A stretch of 64,000 bases of DNA from Brevundimonas bacteroides DSM 4726 (lineage in GTDB: Bacteria > Pseudomonadota > Alphaproteobacteria > Caulobacterales > Caulobacteraceae): assembly GCF_000701445.1 (NCBI RefSeq), contig NZ_KL370782.1, positions 183,367-247,366 on the forward strand, read 5' to 3'. The notes beneath the pieces were generated by a model that ran no database searches, had not been told where the DNA came from, and was given only the letters and a program-made list of their open reading frames with translations. Below, piece after piece: positions 19,956-29,166 of the stretch (position 1 is its first letter; every line of letters begins with the position of its first letter). A program made the translations under genes and the position numbers.

Positions 19956-20720
19956 ATGAAGGTTCTCGTCCCCGTCAAACGGGTGATCGACTACAACGTC
20001 AAGGCCCGCGTGAAGGCGGACCAGACCGGCGTCGATCTGGCCAACGTCAAGATGAGCATGAACCCCTTCGACGAAATCGCCGTCGAGGAGGCCGTGCGCC
20101 TGAAGGAAGGCAAGGAGCATCACGCGGCCGGCACGGCGTCGGAGATCGTCGTGGTCTCGATCGGCGTGACCCAGGCCCAGGAGACCATCCGCACGGCCCT
20201 GGCCATGGGCGCGGACCGGGGCATCCTGATCCAGTCCGACGCCGACCTCGAACCGCTGGCCGTCGCCAAGCTGCTGAAGGCCGTGGTCGAGGAGGAGAAG
20301 CCGGACCTGGTGCTGATGGGCAAGCAGTCGATCGACGGCGACAACAATGCGGTCGGCCAGATGCTGGCGGCCCTGCTGGACTGGCCCCAGGCGACGTTCG
20401 CGGCCAAGCTGGAGATCGCCGGCGGCAAGGCGACCGTGACGCGTGAAGTGGACGGCGGGGTCCAGACCCTGTCGGCGCCGCTGCCGGCGGTGGTGACCGT
20501 GGACCTGCGGCTCAACACGCCGCGCTATGCGTCGTTGCCCAACATCATGAAGGCCAAGAAGAAGGAGATCGCTATGAAGGCGGTCGCCGACTACGGCGTC
20601 GACGTGGCCCCGCGCCTGAAGGTGCAGAAGGTGACCGCCCCGCCGACGCGCTCGGCCGGGATCAAGGTGGCCGACGCCGCCGAACTGGTTTCCAAGCTCA
20701 AGACCGTGGGAGCGCTGTAA
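19956..20720 (+). CDS. etfB: Electron transfer flavoprotein subunit beta
   Basis: Beta subunit of ETF, which passes electrons from acyl-CoA dehydrogenases to the ubiquinone pool. Begins [16 protein letters not shown], has the conserved [16 protein letters not shown] and AMP/FAD-binding [17 protein letters not shown], and the ETF-QO recognition segment [12 protein letters not shown] (residues 190-201). The length of 254 residues is typical. etfA follows immediately (stop at 20720, ATG at 20721), so the subunits are translationally linked. Probable partners in the window are the acyl-CoA dehydrogenases at 49199 and 51184. Confidence 0.97.
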   Translation: MKVLVPVKRVIDYNVKARVKADQTGVDLANVKMSMNPFDEIAVEEAVRLKEGKEHHAAGTASEIVVVSIGVTQAQETIRTALAMGADRGILIQSDADLEPLAVAKLLKAVVEEEKPDLVLMGKQSIDGDNNAVGQMLAALLDWPQATFAAKLEIAGGKATVTREVDGGVQTLSAPLPAVVTVDLRLNTPRYASLPNIMKAKKKEIAMKAVADYGVDVAPRLKVQKVTAPPTRSAGIKVADAAELVSKLKTVGAL

Positions 20721-21650
20721 ATGGCTGTCCTCGTCATCGCCGATCACGACGGTTCGACCGTCCGCGACACCACCCACAAGACCGTGACGGCAGCCCTGGC
20801 CATCGGCGGCGACGTCGATGTGCTGGTCGTCGGTCAGGGATCGAAGGCCGCCGCCGACGCGGCCGCCAAGATCTCGGGCGTGCGCAAGGTGCTGCTGGCC
20901 GAGAGCGGCGAGCTGGCTCACACCCTGGCCGAGGCCGTGACCGCCACGGTCGTGGGTCTGGCGGGCGGCTATGACGCTGTCGTGTCCCCGGCCACCATGG
21001 ACGGCAAGAACGTCATGCCCCGGATCGCCGCCAAGCTGGACGTCGCCCCGATCTCGGACATCATCGAGGTGGTCTCGGCCGATACCTATGTGCGCCCGAT
21101 CTATGCCGGCAACGCCCTGGAGACGGTCCAGACGTCGGACGCCAAAAAGGTCATCACCGTGCGCGCCACCAGCTTCGCGCCCGCGGCCGAGGGCGGCTCG
21201 GCCCCGGTCGAGGCCGTGGCCGGTCAGGACGCCGGCAAGGCGGCCTTCGTCTCCGAGGAAATGGTCAAGTCGGACCGCCCCGAACTGGGCGCCGCCAAGA
21301 TCGTGGTCTCGGGCGGTCGCGCGCTCGGTTCGGCCGAGGAGTTCTCGGCCGTGATCGAACCGCTGGCGGACAAGCTGGGCGCCGCCGTGGGCGCCAGCCG
21401 AGCCGCCGTCGATGCGGGCTATGCCCCCAACGACTATCAGGTCGGCCAGACCGGCAAGGTCGTGGCGCCGGGCCTGTACGTCGCCGTCGGCATCTCGGGT
21501 GCCATCCAGCATCTGGCGGGCATGAAGGACTCCAAGGTGATCGTCGCGATCAACAAGGACGCCGACGCCCCGATCTTCCAGGTCGCGGACTTCGGCATCG
21601 TCGGCGACTACAAGACGGTCGTGCCGGAGCTGATGGCCGCCCTCGGTTGA
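20721..21650 (+). CDS. etfA: Electron transfer flavoprotein subunit alpha
   Basis: FAD-binding alpha subunit, 309 residues. The C-terminal FAD domain has the signature [25 protein letters not shown] (spread over 21430-21510), followed by [24 protein letters not shown]. The N-terminal domain is the usual Rossmann-like half. It abuts etfB directly. A low-GC gene lies 57 bases downstream on the same strand but has different base composition and is unlikely to belong to the ETF operon functionally. Confidence 0.97.
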   Translation: MAVLVIADHDGSTVRDTTHKTVTAALAIGGDVDVLVVGQGSKAAADAAAKISGVRKVLLAESGELAHTLAEAVTATVVGLAGGYDAVVSPATMDGKNVMPRIAAKLDVAPISDIIEVVSADTYVRPIYAGNALETVQTSDAKKVITVRATSFAPAAEGGSAPVEAVAGQDAGKAAFVSEEMVKSDRPELGAAKIVVSGGRALGSAEEFSAVIEPLADKLGAAVGASRAAVDAGYAPNDYQVGQTGKVVAPGLYVAVGISGAIQHLAGMKDSKVIVAINKDADAPIFQVADFGIVGDYKTVVPELMAALG

Positions 21651-21706
21651 ATCATCAAACGACGCGCGCTAGCCGTGTTGTCGATATTCAATCAGAGGGG
21701 TTCTAT

Positions 21707-22174
21707 ATGAGGGTTCAATTCGCACTTGCGTTGGCATGCGTTGCGGTTGCGACAAGCGCATCGGCACAAGGGCTGGGGCAACGATTCCGGGAAGTTGGCG
21801 ATTGGGATATCTTCAGGTCCACCGATGCAATGACCGATGAGCCCTCATGCTTAGCCACGTACGACGACAAACCGTACCTGCAACTGACTGACAACAGTTT
21901 TGCGGTAAGCTACCGCGGTCGGGGCGGTATTCAAGGCTACTTGTATCGGTTCGACGATGAACCTGCGTCTTCGATGCAGCTGCCGAGCGACATTGAAGAA
22001 CGGGTCAGCGCGATATTCCTTGAAGGCCAGACTTTTCAGCGGATCCTAAGTTCGCGTCGCCTTCGCATTCAAGGGCTGACGCTCGTCAGCGGGTCAGTTG
22101 TTGAGGACATCGACCTGACGAACGTCCCGGAGGTTATGTCAGTGCTCACCAGTTCGGACTGTCAGGGCACGTAG
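21707..22174 (+). CDS. Secreted protein of atypical composition, hypothetical
   Basis: A 155-residue protein with signal peptide [21 protein letters not shown]. The start at 21707 is chosen over 21647 because it places the signal at the N-terminus and has AGAGGGG upstream. The mature part has two Cys ([10 protein letters not shown] and the final SSDCQGT) that could form a disulfide, and beta-rich segments ([18 protein letters not shown]). Codon use is much less GC-biased than the flanking genes (many AT-ending codons), suggesting recent acquisition. No family recognised. Confidence 0.78.
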   Translation: MRVQFALALACVAVATSASAQGLGQRFREVGDWDIFRSTDAMTDEPSCLATYDDKPYLQLTDNSFAVSYRGRGGIQGYLYRFDDEPASSMQLPSDIEERVSAIFLEGQTFQRILSSRRLRIQGLTLVSGSVVEDIDLTNVPEVMSVLTSSDCQGT

Positions 22175-22209
22175 ATCAGCCGCCTTACCGATCCGTAATG
22201 TTTCCGCCT

Positions 22210-22239
22210 TTGACGGACGGCTTTTGAAGCCTTTGTAAT
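22210..22239 (+). promoter_or_regulatory. Putative sigma-70-type promoter for the amidohydrolase pair
   Basis: TTGACG at 22210-22215 and TGTAAT at 22234-22239 are separated by 18 bases, a good match to a housekeeping promoter. Transcription would begin near 22246, at the top of the hairpin 22237-22278. Confidence 0.5.
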
Positions 22240-22281
22240 CCTCCCCGTTCGTCGCGCCCGGCGCGACAGGGGAGGATTTTT
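22237..22281 (+). promoter_or_regulatory. Stem-loop burying the ribosome binding site, with T-run
   Basis: AATCCTCCCC (22237-22246) pairs perfectly with GGGGAGGATT (22269-22278); an inner stem TCGCGCC/GGCGCGA (22252-22258 with 22260-22266) extends it. TTTTT follows (22277-22281). The 3' strand contains the GGGGAGGA ribosome binding site for ATG 22285. It can act as a terminator for transcripts arriving from the left, or hide the ribosome binding site. Confidence 0.65.
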
Positions 22282-22284
22282 CAC

Positions 22285-23763
22285 ATGATGCGTCGTTCGC
22301 TGCGGGGCCCCAGCCTCGCCGTCGTCGTTTGCGCGGCCGCGCTGTCGGCCTGCACCACCACCTCGGGCTCCGGGTCCGACGAGGCCGAAACGCCCCGGCG
22401 CGAGGCGCGCGCCCTGCCGGCCGGGCTGGACTATGCCGCCAATCCCGACCCCTTCCCCTCGACCTACGCGCCCCTGCCCCGGGACAACATGGCCATCGTC
22501 GGCGCGACGATCCTGACCGGGACCGACCAGCGGATCGAGAACGGCGTCGTCGTCATCACAGACGGTCGCATCACCGCCGTGGGCGGGGCCAACACCCCCG
22601 TGCCGGGCGGCCATCGCGTCGTCGATGCGCGCGGCCGGTTCGTGACACCGGGCATCATCGACGTGCACAGCCACCTCGGCGTCTATCCCTCGCCCGGCGT
22701 GACCGGCATGAGCGACGGCAATGAGGCCACGAGCCCCAACACCGCCCAGGTCTGGGCCGAACACTCCATCTGGCCCCAGGACCCCGGCTTCAACACGGCG
22801 CGGGCGGGCGGTGTGACGACGCTCCAGATCCTGCCCGGCTCGGCCAACCTGTTCGGCGGCCGTTCGGTGACGGTCCGCAATGTCCCGTCCGTCACCATGC
22901 AGGGGATGAAGTTCCCCGGCGCGCCCTATGGCGTGAAGATGGCCTGCGGCGAGAACCCGTCGCGCGTCTATGGCGGGCGCAACCAGAGCCCGGCGACGGG
23001 CATGGGCAATGTCGCCGGCTATCGCGCCGCCTTCATCGCGGCCCAGGACTATCGCGACAAATGGGACCGCTGGCGCGAGACCGGCGAGGGATCGCCGCCC
23101 ACCCGCAACCTGCAGAACGAGACCCTGGCGGGCGTCCTGGACGGCTCGATCATGGTCCAGAACCACTGCTACCGCGCCGACGAGATGGCCGTGATGATGG
23201 ATATCGCCGACGAGTTCGGCTTCCGCATCACCGCCTTCCACCACGCCATCGAGGCCTACAAGCTGGCCCCGCAGCTGGCTGAAGCCGGCATCTGCGCCGA
23301 CATGTGGACTGGCTGGTGGGGCTTCAAGATGGAGGCTCTGGACGCGGTCGAAGAGAACGCCGCCCTGGTCGACGCCCAGCCCGGCTCCTGCGCCGTCATC
23401 CACTCCGACGACGCCCAGCTGACCCAGCGCCTGAACCAGGAGGTGGCCGCCGCTCTGGCCGCCGGTCGCCGGGCCGGCATGAACATCACCGAGGAGCGTG
23501 CGATCAGCTGGATCACGTCCAACGCCGCCCGGTCGCTGGGCATCGCCGACGAGACCGGCTCGCTGGAGCCCGGCAAGCGCGCCGACGTCGTGATCTGGAG
23601 CGCCAATCCGTTCAGCGTCTATGCCCGCGCCGATCAGGTCTACATCGACGGTGCCCTGACCTTCGACCGCGCCGATCCGCGCTACCAGCCCCTGTCCGAC
23701 TTCGAGCTGGGCCAGCCGGGTTACGGCATCGCCGCCGCCAATATCGCTCCGGGAGCCCGCTGA
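22285..23763 (+). CDS. Amidohydrolase (imidazolonepropionase-like), exported lipoprotein
   Basis: Metal-dependent hydrolase of 492 residues. The N-terminus is a lipoprotein signal (RGPSLAVVVCAAALSACTTT). After a beta-sandwich strand set (VVITDGRITAVGG), the metal motif DVHSHLG places His128 and His130; further probable ligands are GVKMACG (Lys), the His in VQNHCYRAD, the His in TAFHHAIEAYK and the Asp in VIHSDDAQ. The C-terminus ISWITSNAARSLGI ... GSLEPGKRADVVIWSANPF is typical of the superfamily. Its stop overlaps the start of a second, similar gene (TGATG), so the two are translationally coupled. Likely a periplasmic peptidase or amidase; substrate unknown. Confidence 0.92.
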   Translation: MMRRSLRGPSLAVVVCAAALSACTTTSGSGSDEAETPRREARALPAGLDYAANPDPFPSTYAPLPRDNMAIVGATILTGTDQRIENGVVVITDGRITAVGGANTPVPGGHRVVDARGRFVTPGIIDVHSHLGVYPSPGVTGMSDGNEATSPNTAQVWAEHSIWPQDPGFNTARAGGVTTLQILPGSANLFGGRSVTVRNVPSVTMQGMKFPGAPYGVKMACGENPSRVYGGRNQSPATGMGNVAGYRAAFIAAQDYRDKWDRWRETGEGSPPTRNLQNETLAGVLDGSIMVQNHCYRADEMAVMMDIADEFGFRITAFHHAIEAYKLAPQLAEAGICADMWTGWWGFKMEALDAVEENAALVDAQPGSCAVIHSDDAQLTQRLNQEVAAALAAGRRAGMNITEERAISWITSNAARSLGIADETGSLEPGKRADVVIWSANPFSVYARADQVYIDGALTFDRADPRYQPLSDFELGQPGYGIAAANIAPGAR

Positions 23764-25115
23764 TGCGCCGCCTCATCTCGCTCCTCGCCACGGCCGCGAC
23801 CCTGGTCGCCGCCCCCGCCCTGTCTCAGGAGCTGACCGCCATCACCGGCGGCCGCGTCCTGACCGGCACCTCCGTCATCGAGAACGGCACCGTCGTCATC
23901 CAGAATGGCCGCGTCGTCTCGGTCGGGATCGGGGCCGCCCCGTCCGGCGCCCGCGTGATCGACGCCCGTGGCCGGGTCGTGACGCCGGGTCTCGTCGTCG
24001 TCGACGCCGGTCTGGGCGCCTCGGAAATCTCGTCGGTGAACGGATCGGACGACCTGTCCAACAGCGCCAACTCGATCTCGGCCTCGTTCGACGTGTCCTA
24101 TGGGCTGGACCCCTGGTCCTTCACCCTGCCGGTCGCGCGACTGGGCGGCATCACCCGCGCGGTGGTGATCCCCAGCCACGGCGGCGGCGGCGGAGGTCAT
24201 TCGCACCACGTCGATGACTCCGACTTCGCCGGCGTGGGCGAGGGCGGGCTGCAGTCGCCGGGTCTGTTCGCGGGCCAGGCCTCGGTCATCCATCTGGCGT
24301 CCGGGACCGACATCCTCGTTCGGCCGCGCGTGGCCATGGCCGCGCCCTTCGGCGAGGCCGGAGCCGGGATCGCGGGCGGGGCGCGCGGGGCACAGTTCGT
24401 GCAGTTCAAGGAGACCCTGGCCGAGGTCCGCCTCTATGCCCGCAATCGCGCGGCCTACGACCGGGCGGGCATCCGCGACCTGTCTTTGTCGCGCGCGGAT
24501 CTGGAGGCCCTGATCCCTGTGGCCAACGGCGACATGCCCCTGATCGTCACCGTGCGCCGCGCGGCCGACATCCTGCAGGTGCTGCGTCTGGCCGACGAGG
24601 AGGGCATCGACCTGATCCTGGACGGCGCCGACGAGGGCTGGCTGGTCGCGTCGCAGATCGCGGCGGCGGGCGTGCCGGTGCTGCTGAACCCCATCGACAA
24701 CCTGCCCGGCAACCTCGAGACCCGGGCGGCGCGCATGGAGAACGCGGCGGCGCTGAACGCGGCGGGCGTGGTCATCGCCATCAAGGGCAATGGCGTGCAC
24801 CGGGCGCGCGAGGCCCGCTTCAACGCCGGCAACGCGGTGTCGCACGGCCTGCCGTTCGAGGCGGCCATCGCGGCCCTGACGGTCAACCCGGCCCGCATCT
24901 TCGGCATGGGCGGCCAGTTCGGCGAGCTGCGTCCGGGTGCCGCGGCCGACGTGGTGGTCTGGGACGGCGATCCGCTGGAGCCGCTGAGCTCGGTCACGGC
25001 CCAGTTCATCAACGGCCAGCAGCAGGACCTGACCAGCCGCCAGATCCTGCTGCGCGACCGCTATCGCAACGGCGGCCGTCCGGCAGGCGGCATGCCGCTG
25101 GCCTACGGGAACTAG
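23763..25115 (+). CDS. Amidohydrolase-like protein lacking metal ligands (probable pseudoenzyme)
   Basis: A 450-residue secreted protein (signal MRRLISLLATAATLVAAPALSQ) whose start overlaps the previous stop. It keeps the amidohydrolase frame (GGRVLTGTSVIENGTVVIQNG near the N-terminus, ALTVNPARIFGMGGQFGELRPGAAADVVVWDGDPLE near the C-terminus). At every metal position the ligand is gone: DVHSHLG is replaced by VVDAGLG (Asp81 and Gly83 for the two His), NHCYRAD by VRRAAD, FHHAIEAYK by LDGADEGWL, and HSDD by IKGNG. A His-rich loop (GGGGGHSHHVDD, about residue 145) is unique to it. Most likely a structural or regulatory partner of the upstream enzyme. Confidence 0.88.
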   Translation: MRRLISLLATAATLVAAPALSQELTAITGGRVLTGTSVIENGTVVIQNGRVVSVGIGAAPSGARVIDARGRVVTPGLVVVDAGLGASEISSVNGSDDLSNSANSISASFDVSYGLDPWSFTLPVARLGGITRAVVIPSHGGGGGGHSHHVDDSDFAGVGEGGLQSPGLFAGQASVIHLASGTDILVRPRVAMAAPFGEAGAGIAGGARGAQFVQFKETLAEVRLYARNRAAYDRAGIRDLSLSRADLEALIPVANGDMPLIVTVRRAADILQVLRLADEEGIDLILDGADEGWLVASQIAAAGVPVLLNPIDNLPGNLETRAARMENAAALNAAGVVIAIKGNGVHRAREARFNAGNAVSHGLPFEAAIAALTVNPARIFGMGGQFGELRPGAAADVVVWDGDPLEPLSSVTAQFINGQQQDLTSRQILLRDRYRNGGRPAGGMPLAYGN

Positions 25116-25182
25116 CGCCCGGTCTGGACGAGACGGTCGGGTGGTCGCAAAAGGGCCGCCTCGCCGTTTCCCGGAGCCCGCC

Positions 25183-26568
25183 TTGACCCAGCCCTTCCCC
25201 ATCCCAACGCCGACCGACTGGCGCGCGGAGGCGGAGAAGGCGTTGAAGGGCAGGCCACTGGAGGGGCTGGTCCACCTCGACGCCGACGGCCTGACGATCC
25301 GGCCGCTCTATGGTCGCGCCAATGCGACCGAGCCCGTCTTCGCGCCCCGCGCCGCTGACGCCGACGGCCGCCCTTGGGACCTGCGCACCCTCGTCGAGGG
25401 CGATGAGCCCGAGGCCGTCAACGCCGCCGTCCTGACCGACCTCGAAGGCGGGGCGGCCTCGGTCATCCTGGCGGGCGCGGTCCTGTCGGACTCTGAGCCC
25501 CTGTCGCGCGCCCTGACCGGCGTGGCGATGGAGCTGGCACCGGTCGCGCTCCACGCCGGGATCGACGGGCCGGACGCGGCCAATGCGCTCGCGGTCGCCG
25601 CCAAGGGCTCGCCGCGCGCCCAGCTGCAGTTCCACATGGACCCGCTGACCGCCTTCGCCACGGAGGGCGGGTCACCCCGGCCGATCACCGCCCATGTCGA
25701 ACTGGCCGCCAACACCGCCGCGCGCCACGCCGGGGCCTATCCACTGGCCCGGTTCTTCCTCGCCACCGGCCGGGCCGCCCATGAGGCGGGCGGGTCGCAT
25801 GGACAGGAGCTGGGCTTCGCGCTCGCGGCCGCCGCCACCTATCTCCGCGCCGCTGTGGACGCAGGCTTGCCGATCGAGCGGGCGCTGGCGGGCACGGTGT
25901 TCGGCGTCAGCGTCGATGCGGAATACTTCGACAGCCTGGCCAAGGTCCGGGCGCTGCGGTTGCTGTGGCGCTCGCTCAGCCGCGCCTTCGGCCATGAGAC
26001 GCCCGCGGTCATCGAGGCCCGGTCGTCGCGGCGCATGCTGGCCGCGCGCGATCCCTGGCCCAATCTGCTGCGCCTGACCGCCGCCGGATTCGCCGGCGCG
26101 GTCGGCGGGGCCGAGGTCGTCGTGCTGGACGGCTTCAGCCGCGCCCGGGGCCGTCCCGATGCGTTCGCCCGACGTCAGGCCCGGAATACCCAGCTGGTCC
26201 TGATGGAGGAAGCCCGCATCGGCCGCGTCGCCGATCCGGCCGCCGGCTCCTGGTTCCTCGACCACCGCACCCGCGACCTCGCCGAGGCCGGCTGGGCCGA
26301 GTTCCAGAGGATCGAGCGCGAAGGCGGACTGGTGGCCTCACTGCATGGCGGCGCGATCCAGCAACGCGTGGCCCAAAGCCGCGCCACGCTCGCCAAGACC
26401 TTCGGCGAGGGCGGAACGCATATCGTGGGTGTGACCAAGTTCGTCGACGCCGAGCCCCGGCCCGTCTCGGTCGAGGCCGATCCGCCGCCCGCGGCGGGCG
26501 ACGGCGACCGCTGCGCGCCCCTGAGCCCCGTCCGCTGGGCCGAGGCCTTCGAGGGAGAAGCGGCATGA
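25183..26568 (+). CDS. mutA: Methylmalonyl-CoA mutase small subunit
   Basis: Non-catalytic alpha/small subunit of the heterodimeric adenosylcobalamin mutase that interconverts methylmalonyl-CoA and succinyl-CoA. The TTG at 25183 is preferred (CCGGAG ribosome binding site at 25171-25176) over the GTG at 25141. The 461-residue protein has [22 protein letters not shown], the TIM-barrel region with [14 protein letters not shown] and [14 protein letters not shown], and [15 protein letters not shown]. The C-terminus is short and lacks the DxHxxG cobalamin motif, as expected for this subunit. Its stop overlaps mutB by 4 bases. Confidence 0.95.
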   Translation: MTQPFPIPTPTDWRAEAEKALKGRPLEGLVHLDADGLTIRPLYGRANATEPVFAPRAADADGRPWDLRTLVEGDEPEAVNAAVLTDLEGGAASVILAGAVLSDSEPLSRALTGVAMELAPVALHAGIDGPDAANALAVAAKGSPRAQLQFHMDPLTAFATEGGSPRPITAHVELAANTAARHAGAYPLARFFLATGRAAHEAGGSHGQELGFALAAAATYLRAAVDAGLPIERALAGTVFGVSVDAEYFDSLAKVRALRLLWRSLSRAFGHETPAVIEARSSRRMLAARDPWPNLLRLTAAGFAGAVGGAEVVVLDGFSRARGRPDAFARRQARNTQLVLMEEARIGRVADPAAGSWFLDHRTRDLAEAGWAEFQRIEREGGLVASLHGGAIQQRVAQSRATLAKTFGEGGTHIVGVTKFVDAEPRPVSVEADPPPAAGDGDRCAPLSPVRWAEAFEGEAA

Positions 26569-28709
26569 GCCTGCATCCCGACCTGACCCGCGCCACGCTC
26601 GACCTGTCGCCGCTGGACGCCCCGACCGGCCCGGCCGCCGCGACGCCCGAAGGCATCGACATCGCCGCGTCTTACGGCCCCGCCGCGCTCGACGGCGTGA
26701 CCCACGCCGACGGCCTGCCCGGCTTCGCGCCGTTCGTGCGCGGGCCCTATCCGACCATGTATGCGTCCAACCCCTGGACCATCCGCCAGTACGCGGGCTT
26801 TTCGACCGCCGAGGCCTCGAACGCCTTCTATCGGCGGAACCTGTCGGCCGGTCAGAAGGGGCTATCGATCGCCTTCGACCTGGCCACCCACCGGGGCTAC
26901 GACTCGGACCATCCGCGCGTGGCGGGCGACGTCGGCATGGCGGGGGTGGCGATCGACTCCATCCTGGACATGCGGACCCTGTTCGACGGCATCCCGCTGG
27001 ACCAGATGTCGGTGTCGATGACCATGAACGGCGCGGTCCTGCCCGTTCTGGCCCTCTATGTCGTGGCGGCCGAGGAGCAGGGCGTGCCGCACGCGGCGCT
27101 CACCGGCACCATCCAGAACGACATCCTGAAGGAGTTCATGGTCAGGAACACCTACATCTATCCGCCGGCGCCCAGCATGCGGATCGTGTCGGACATCTTC
27201 GAGTGGACGGCGAAGGAGACGCCGAAGTTCAACTCCATCTCCATCAGCGGCTACCACATGCAGGAGGCCGGAGCCTCCGCGGACCTGGAGCTGGCCTACA
27301 CCCTGGCCGACGGGCTGGAGTACATCCGCGCGGGCGTGGCGGCGGGCATGGAGGTGGACCGGTTCGCGCCGAGGCTCAGCTTCTTCTGGGCCGTCGGCAT
27401 GGACTACTTCATGGAGGTGGCCAAGCTGCGGGCCGGACGCCTGCTGTGGGCCGAGGCCGTCCAGGCCGAGTTCGCGCCGAAGGACCCGCGCAGCCTCAGC
27501 CTCCGCGCCCACTGCCAGACCTCGGGCTGGTCGCTGGCGGCGCAGGACGTGTTCAACAACGTGAGCCGCACCATGGTCGAGGCCATGGCGGCGGCGGGCG
27601 GCCAGACCCAGTCGCTGCACACCAACTCCCTGGACGAGGCCCTGGCCCTGCCGACCGACTTCTCGGCCCGGATCGCGCGGAACACCCAGCTGCTGCTCCA
27701 GCTGGAGACCGGCCTGACCCGCGTCATCGACCCCTGGGGCGGCAGCTTCTACGTCGAGCGGCTGACCCATGACCTGGCCGAACGCGCCCGCGCCCACATG
27801 GCCGAAGTCGCGTCGCTGGGCGGCATGGCCAGGGCCATTGAGGCCGGCCTGCCCAAGCGCCGCATCGAGGAGGCCGCCGCTCGCACCCAGGCCCGCATCG
27901 ACACCGGCCAGCAGACCGTGGTGGGCGTCAACCGCTACCTGTCGGACACGCCCGACGACATCCCGGTCCTGAAGGTCGACAACGCCGAGGTCCGCGCCCG
28001 CCAGATCGAGAAGCTGCAACGCCTGCGCGCCGAACGCGACGAGGCCGCCACCCAGGCAGCCCTGTCCGCCCTGACCGAGGGTGCGCGTGGGACCGCCAAC
28101 CTGCTGGAACTCTGCGTCCGCGCCGCCCGGGCCCACGCCACGGTTGGGGAGATGTCGGATGCCCTGGAGGCCGCCTTCGGCCGCCACGTCGCCTCGGTCG
28201 AGACGGTGTCGGGCGTCTATGGCCGGGCCGCCGGGTCCGACGCCCGGGTCAGCCGCGCGCGCGACATGGTCGCCGCCTTCGTCGAGAACGACGGCGGTCC
28301 GCCGCGCATCCTGATCGCCAAGCTGGGCCAGGACGGGCACGACCGGGGCCAGAAGGTCGTGGCCACCGCCTATGGCGACCTCGGCTTCGACGTCACCGCC
28401 GGGCCGCTGTTCCAGACGCCTGCGGAGGCCGCGAAGGACGCGGTGGAGAAGAACGTCCACGTCGTCGGCGCCTCGTCGCTGGCGGCGGGTCACCTGACCT
28501 TCCTGCCGGAGCTCAAGGCCGAGCTGGAGCGTCTGGGGCGGCCCGACATCATGATCACGATCGGGGGCGTCATCCCGCCCGACGACGTCCAGACCCTGAT
28601 CGACATGGGCGCGGCGGCGGTCTATCCGCCCGGCTCGGTCATCGCCGAGACGGCCATCGACCTGATCGAGAAGCTGAACCAGCGCCTGGGCTACGCCCAG
28701 AAGCCCTGA
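26565..28709 (+). CDS. mutB: Methylmalonyl-CoA mutase large (catalytic) subunit
   Basis: Catalytic subunit of 714 residues. The barrel has [33 protein letters not shown], and the conserved [12 protein letters not shown] active-site loop with its His; [13 protein letters not shown] follows the usual pattern. The C-terminal cobalamin-binding domain begins around residue 580, with the base-off His in [13 protein letters not shown] and the later GGVIPPDD. It is co-translated with mutA (ATGA overlap). Role: propionyl-CoA breakdown product entry into the TCA cycle. No meaB or epimerase gene is visible in the window. Confidence 0.98.
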   Translation: MSLHPDLTRATLDLSPLDAPTGPAAATPEGIDIAASYGPAALDGVTHADGLPGFAPFVRGPYPTMYASNPWTIRQYAGFSTAEASNAFYRRNLSAGQKGLSIAFDLATHRGYDSDHPRVAGDVGMAGVAIDSILDMRTLFDGIPLDQMSVSMTMNGAVLPVLALYVVAAEEQGVPHAALTGTIQNDILKEFMVRNTYIYPPAPSMRIVSDIFEWTAKETPKFNSISISGYHMQEAGASADLELAYTLADGLEYIRAGVAAGMEVDRFAPRLSFFWAVGMDYFMEVAKLRAGRLLWAEAVQAEFAPKDPRSLSLRAHCQTSGWSLAAQDVFNNVSRTMVEAMAAAGGQTQSLHTNSLDEALALPTDFSARIARNTQLLLQLETGLTRVIDPWGGSFYVERLTHDLAERARAHMAEVASLGGMARAIEAGLPKRRIEEAAARTQARIDTGQQTVVGVNRYLSDTPDDIPVLKVDNAEVRARQIEKLQRLRAERDEAATQAALSALTEGARGTANLLELCVRAARAHATVGEMSDALEAAFGRHVASVETVSGVYGRAAGSDARVSRARDMVAAFVENDGGPPRILIAKLGQDGHDRGQKVVATAYGDLGFDVTAGPLFQTPAEAAKDAVEKNVHVVGASSLAAGHLTFLPELKAELERLGRPDIMITIGGVIPPDDVQTLIDMGAAAVYPPGSVIAETAIDLIEKLNQRLGYAQKP

Positions 28710-28713
28710 GGCC

Positions 28714-29109
28714 TCAGGGTCGGTTCCGCGACGGCAGGGCGGCGACCTCGGCCTCGGTCAGGCGCGGCCCGACGCGGGCGGGGCAGGACTGGACGTCCGA
28801 CGTATAGCCGCGCGCGATCAGGCGGGCGCTGTCGCCCTGGCACAGGCGGCTCGAGGCCCCAAGACCGGAGTCGAGACCGATCTGGAAGTTGGTCTCGAGC
28901 CCCGGGCAGGCCACCGCATCGAGGCGGAAGACCTCGTCGCCGATGGTGCGGACATAGACGCTCTGGCGGCCGTCGGAGCGGAAGCTCGTCACCTGCTGCA
29001 CAAGGAAGCAGGCGCGGGGTTCAGACGATCGGACGGCGTCGGCGCCGTCCACGGGCGCGCAGCCCGCCAGAGCCAGTGCAGAAGCGATGAGGAGGAAACC
29101 CGAACGCAT
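28714..29109 (-). CDS. Small lipoprotein, hypothetical
   Basis: A 131-residue lipoprotein with signal MRSGFLLIASALALAGC (lipobox LAGC). The mature protein is beta-rich and has several further Cys (RACFLVQQV, VACPGLE, SRLCQGD, QSCPARV), likely two disulfides. It contains the pattern ACFLVQQVTSF, seen in hypothetical Caulobacterales lipoproteins. Its ribosome binding site AGGGAGAG is formed partly by the end of the CCCTAAG tandem array. Function unknown; it lies just downstream of mnmC. Confidence 0.8.
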   Translation of the reverse strand: MRSGFLLIASALALAGCAPVDGADAVRSSEPRACFLVQQVTSFRSDGRQSVYVRTIGDEVFRLDAVACPGLETNFQIGLDSGLGASSRLCQGDSARLIARGYTSDVQSCPARVGPRLTEAEVAALPSRNRP

Positions 29110-29117
29110 GACACTCT

Positions 29118-29166
29118 CCCTAAGCCCTAAGCCCTAAGCCCTAAGCCCTAAGCCCTAAGCCCTAAG
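29118..29166. repeat. Tandem array of seven CCCTAAG units
   Basis: Exactly seven perfect heptamers in 49 bases (29118-29124, then every 7 bases to 29166). On the minus strand the unit reads CTTAGGG. The array starts inside the mnmC stop codon (TAG on the minus strand, 29164-29162) and ends at the AGGGAGAG ribosome binding site of the lipoprotein gene. It resembles telomere-type repeats by sequence only; the setting is an ordinary intergenic spacer. Confidence 0.97.

Noticed and set aside
29118..29166. Telomere-like repeat implying a linear replicon end
   Set aside because: The unit resembles telomere repeats only by chance; it lies between two ordinary genes and there is no terminal structure.
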